8,340 bases of DNA from Bacteroidota bacterium (lineage in GTDB: Bacteria; Bacteroidota; Rhodothermia; Rhodothermales; Bin80): positions 1 through 8,340 of the forward strand of contig JAPPBZ010000196.1 in assembly GCA_026702635.1 (NCBI GenBank), in the 5' to 3' direction. Positions within the stretch are counted from its first letter, which is position 1. The number at the start of each line of letters is the position of its first letter. The notes below the pieces were generated by a model, which saw only the letters and a list, made by a program, of their open reading frames with translations, was not told the DNA's origin and searched no databases. The position numbers were made by a program, and so were the translations under genes. Below are positions 6,103 to 8,340 of this stretch, one piece after another.

Positions 6103-7533
6103 ATGTTTGCCCTACTGTATGCGGGCGCTATGATCGTGCTTGCCTTCTATGGTGTCAACCTCCTGTGGATGGCTGTTGTTGTTGCCCGAGGAGGAAAATC
6201 TGACACGGATCCACCACCGGATCCGAACCGCAACGGCTCCTTGCCACGGGTCACCATCCAAATTCCACTGTATAACGAAGCTGGGGTGGCCAGACGCGTG
6301 ATTGACGCTTGTGCAGCTATTCAGTATCCCCGTGACCGGTTACAGTTACAGATCCTGGACGACTCATCTGATGAAACTGTGACCATTTCCCGCCAAGCAG
6401 TTGATGACTGGAAAGAAAAAGGGCTCAACATCTCCCATATACAACGTTCCCATCGTGAAGGATATAAAGCAGGTGCACTGGGGAACGGGTTGAAGTCTGC
6501 GGACGGAGATCTTATTGCGATATTTGATGCTGATTTTGTCCCTCCGGAAAATTTTCTTCTTTCCCTGGTCCCATTCATGGAAGAAGAAAAGCTGGGCATG
6601 ATCCAGGCGCGCTGGGGGCATATAAATGCCCATTCCTCGCTACTGACTCAAGTGCAGGCATGGTCTCTCGACACACATTTTGCCGTTGAGCATGTTGCGC
6701 GAAGCGCCTCCGGCTGTTTTATTAATTTTAATGGAACGGCTGGGCTCTGGAAACGAAGTTGCATCACGGAATCGGGGGGATGGCAGGGCGACACACTGGC
6801 GGAGGATCTGGATTTGAGTTACAGAGCACAACTTCGAGGATGGAAATTCAAGTATCTCCATGAACTGGAGGCTCCTGCCGAACTACCTGAGACACTGGGA
6901 GCCCTGAGAGTTCAGCAAAGCCGATGGACGAAAGGGACCGCAGAAACTGCCCGTAAGCTACTTCGACCCCTGTGGCGTGCATCCTTTCCCCTAAAAACGA
7001 AGGTTCAGGGGACCATTCATCTGACGGCACATATGGTCTACCCCTGCCTACTCCTTGCAGCCCTGCTTCATCCACTTCTTCTGTTCCAGCAGGCAAGTGG
7101 ATTTGGACCCGGTGAAACATACTTTGGGATCATGGGACTCGGTTTGGTCGGTTTGTTAGGATTTTTTCTTGCACAGATGTTCGCGCAACGTCAACTCTAC
7201 CCGGACTGGTGGCGTCGGATGCGATTTTTTCCAATTTTTATGGCAGGATCTATGGGGCTTGCAATTAGCAATACAAAAGCTGTTTGGGATGCATGGAGAC
7301 AGTTTCGTACCCCCTTCGAACGAACTCCAAAAGCCAATGGAAGGTATCGTGTCCGAAGGTCAAAATCGATCGTGGCGCTCGAAGCAGCGATGGCTATATA
7401 TTCTGCGGCGGGACTTGTTTTTCTGCTGTGGGAGGGTCTCTGGGCTGCCTCCGGGTTCCAGATGATATTCTCAATGTCCTATATATTTATAACACGGTAC
7501 AACATTCTTGAACTTCGCTCCCAAACCTTATGA
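6103..7533 (+). CDS. Membrane GT2 glycosyltransferase, cellulose/mannan synthase-like (CESA-type)
   Basis: A 476-residue inner-membrane enzyme likely to transfer sugars from a nucleotide sugar to a beta-linked glycan or lipid acceptor. One membrane segment lies at about 3-28, then the GT-A catalytic domain (about 45-290), then about four or five membrane segments (303-329, 340-362, 373-392, 422-445, possibly 449-464). Catalytic motifs are complete: DDSSDE (86-91), the metal-binding DAD (142-144), AEDLDLSYR (233-241) with the catalytic Asp235, and QQSRW (271-275), the QxxRW box of processive synthases. HREGYKAGALGNGL (117-130) and IFDADFVPP (140-148) match the CESA_CaSu_A2-like branch. No PilZ domain and no BcsB partner are seen, so true cellulose synthesis is not implied; sugar and acceptor are unknown. 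It starts 5 bases after lptE, and its stop overlaps the next ATG (ATGA). Confidence 0.88.
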   Translation: MFALLYAGAMIVLAFYGVNLLWMAVVVARGGKSDTDPPPDPNRNGSLPRVTIQIPLYNEAGVARRVIDACAAIQYPRDRLQLQILDDSSDETVTISRQAVDDWKEKGLNISHIQRSHREGYKAGALGNGLKSADGDLIAIFDADFVPPENFLLSLVPFMEEEKLGMIQARWGHINAHSSLLTQVQAWSLDTHFAVEHVARSASGCFINFNGTAGLWKRSCITESGGWQGDTLAEDLDLSYRAQLRGWKFKYLHELEAPAELPETLGALRVQQSRWTKGTAETARKLLRPLWRASFPLKTKVQGTIHLTAHMVYPCLLLAALLHPLLLFQQASGFGPGETYFGIMGLGLVGLLGFFLAQMFAQRQLYPDWWRRMRFFPIFMAGSMGLAISNTKAVWDAWRQFRTPFERTPKANGRYRVRRSKSIVALEAAMAIYSAAGLVFLLWEGLWAASGFQMIFSMSYIFITRYNILELRSQTL

Positions 7534-8111
7534 ACATGCTCACACTCTTTGATGCATTGACCATGATCAACGAAGGCCGTGCGTCGGAAACTGTGGACCA
7601 GCTCCGTGAAATGCACCTTCAGTCCCCCTCAGATATATTGACGAATTATGTCTTGGGTCATGCATTAGATGTGTGCAACCAGCATAGCCGTGCAAACTCT
7701 ATCTGGGAAGCTGCAAGTGCTCTCAGTTCCAAAGACAGGACTCGGAAGAAAATGAAGCTGCCGGATGGAGTGAGTGTGTTCACTCACACAGAGCGTCTCC
7801 AGAGTGGACTGAGTGAGATTCTTGGGGAAGATGAAAGTGATGAAATTCAGAATCTGATTCAGCAACTTGATGCTTCTGACCGGATCAATTTTGAGGTCGT
7901 ACTTGACGATGATGACGAGTCCTTCGGCGGACTCACTGACGATGACCCGATAACGGAGACCTATGCACGTATCCTGGCGACTCAAAAGAAGTACTCGCAA
8001 GCTGCCGCCGTATACAGATCTCTCAGTGAGGAGAATCCAGACGAAAAGGATCGCTTACTTGATGAAGCTCAGAAGCTGGACCTTCTAGCCAACTCGGAAA
8101 CGAGCACGTGA
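7530..8111 (+). CDS. Small TPR-like acidic protein, function unknown
   Basis: A 193-residue, mostly helical, strongly acidic protein with no signal peptide or membrane segment, so probably cytoplasmic. The N-terminal part (about 4-66) looks like a degenerate pair of TPR helices (FDALTMINEGRASETVDQLREM, then YVLGHALDVCNQHSRANSIWEAA). The C-terminal part (141-182, ETYARILATQKKYSQAAAVYRSLSEENP) is a clear single TPR of the type found in small Bacteroidota proteins. Between them is an acidic, presumably flexible stretch, VVLDDDDESFGGLTDDDP (123-140). TPRs bind partner proteins; the partner is unknown but may be the adjoining glycosyltransferase. The ATG overlaps the previous stop by 4 bases (ATGA), and its stop overlaps the anmK GTG by 4 bases (GTGA). 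A second ATG at 7536 is possible but loses the overlap. Confidence 0.75.
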   Translation: MNMLTLFDALTMINEGRASETVDQLREMHLQSPSDILTNYVLGHALDVCNQHSRANSIWEAASALSSKDRTRKKMKLPDGVSVFTHTERLQSGLSEILGEDESDEIQNLIQQLDASDRINFEVVLDDDDESFGGLTDDDPITETYARILATQKKYSQAAAVYRSLSEENPDEKDRLLDEAQKLDLLANSETST

Positions 8112-8340
8112 TTACATCTAAAAATCGTCGCTGTGTCGCTGGAGTCATGAGCGGCACCTCCCTGGACGGGATTGATGTGGTAATCGCCCGTATGGAGGGG
8201 CATGGACGTGAGCTTCAAATCGAGAAATGGTACGGAGCTACGTATTCGTTCCCCAAAGAATTGCACAGATCTCTGAAACTGGCCGCCAGCCAAGAGTCCA
8301 CGGCGCTCAGCGAGGAAGACCCCACGTTCCAGGTCAAGAC
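8108..8340 (+). CDS. anmK: Anhydro-N-acetylmuramic acid kinase AnmK, 5' part only
   Basis: AnmK phosphorylates 1,6-anhydro-N-acetylmuramic acid released from peptidoglycan to MurNAc-6-phosphate, a cytoplasmic cell-wall recycling step. Only 77 codons are in the window before the right edge. The family signature GVMSGTSLDGID is present at residues 12-23 from a GTG start, with Asp20 in the conserved sugar/ATP-binding motif. The GTG at 8108 overlaps the preceding stop as GTGA. The next in-frame ATG (8147) falls inside the motif and cannot be the start. The gene is the last visible member of the envelope run, consistent with translational coupling. Nothing downstream can be judged. Confidence 0.93.
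   Translation, partial: MITSKNRRCVAGVMSGTSLDGIDVVIARMEGHGRELQIEKWYGATYSFPKELHRSLKLAASQESTALSEEDPTFQVK

Overview
The window looks like chromosomal DNA from a Bacteroidota-like bacterium, more precisely the Rhodothermota/Balneolota side of that group; this placement is inferred, not proven. Three observations point there. First, MiaB carries the Bacteroidota-style strings AGFCGETEAEH and YSERPDTYAA. Second, the sensorless sigma-54 activator sits directly before an LptE-like lipoprotein that starts CSYYSFSG, a pairing I recall from Bacteroidota genomes. Third, none of the eight start codons I accept with confidence has a recognisable Shine-Dalgarno sequence, which is typical of Bacteroidota. Base composition is roughly balanced. 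I see no insertion sequence, phage gene, CRISPR array, tRNA or rRNA.

Layout. Positions 1-262 hold no confident gene: possible gene ends on either strand and a perfect 7-bp hairpin. Positions 263-2034 (+) are a two-gene riboflavin block, ribD (deaminase/reductase) then ribE (riboflavin synthase). Positions 2157-2831 (-) encode a secreted beta-sandwich protein of the DUF1080/LamG-like type, convergent with ribE; the convergent gap holds a perfect 16-bp palindrome. A 128-bp divergent gap (2832-2959) separates it from a compact + strand run that continues off the right edge: miaB, a sigma-54 activator, an LptE-like lipoprotein, a membrane GT2 glycosyltransferase, a small TPR-like acidic protein, and the start of anmK.

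How they work together. RibD and RibE supply three chemical steps of riboflavin synthesis; the other genes (ribBA, ribH) are not here. The second run has gaps of 23 and 5 bp and overlaps of 17, 4 and 4 bp, so it is very probably one transcript. Its theme, after the tRNA-modifying MiaB, is the cell envelope: LPS delivery (LptE), synthesis of a surface or membrane glycan (GT2) and recycling of cell-wall sugar (AnmK), with a sigma-54 activator lacking any sensor domain embedded in it. The most interesting question is what this activator controls; I see no convincing sigma-54 promoter in the window. I find no clear evidence of a wholly new system. The best candidate for something under-described is the activator-lptE-GT2-TPR-anmK envelope cluster.
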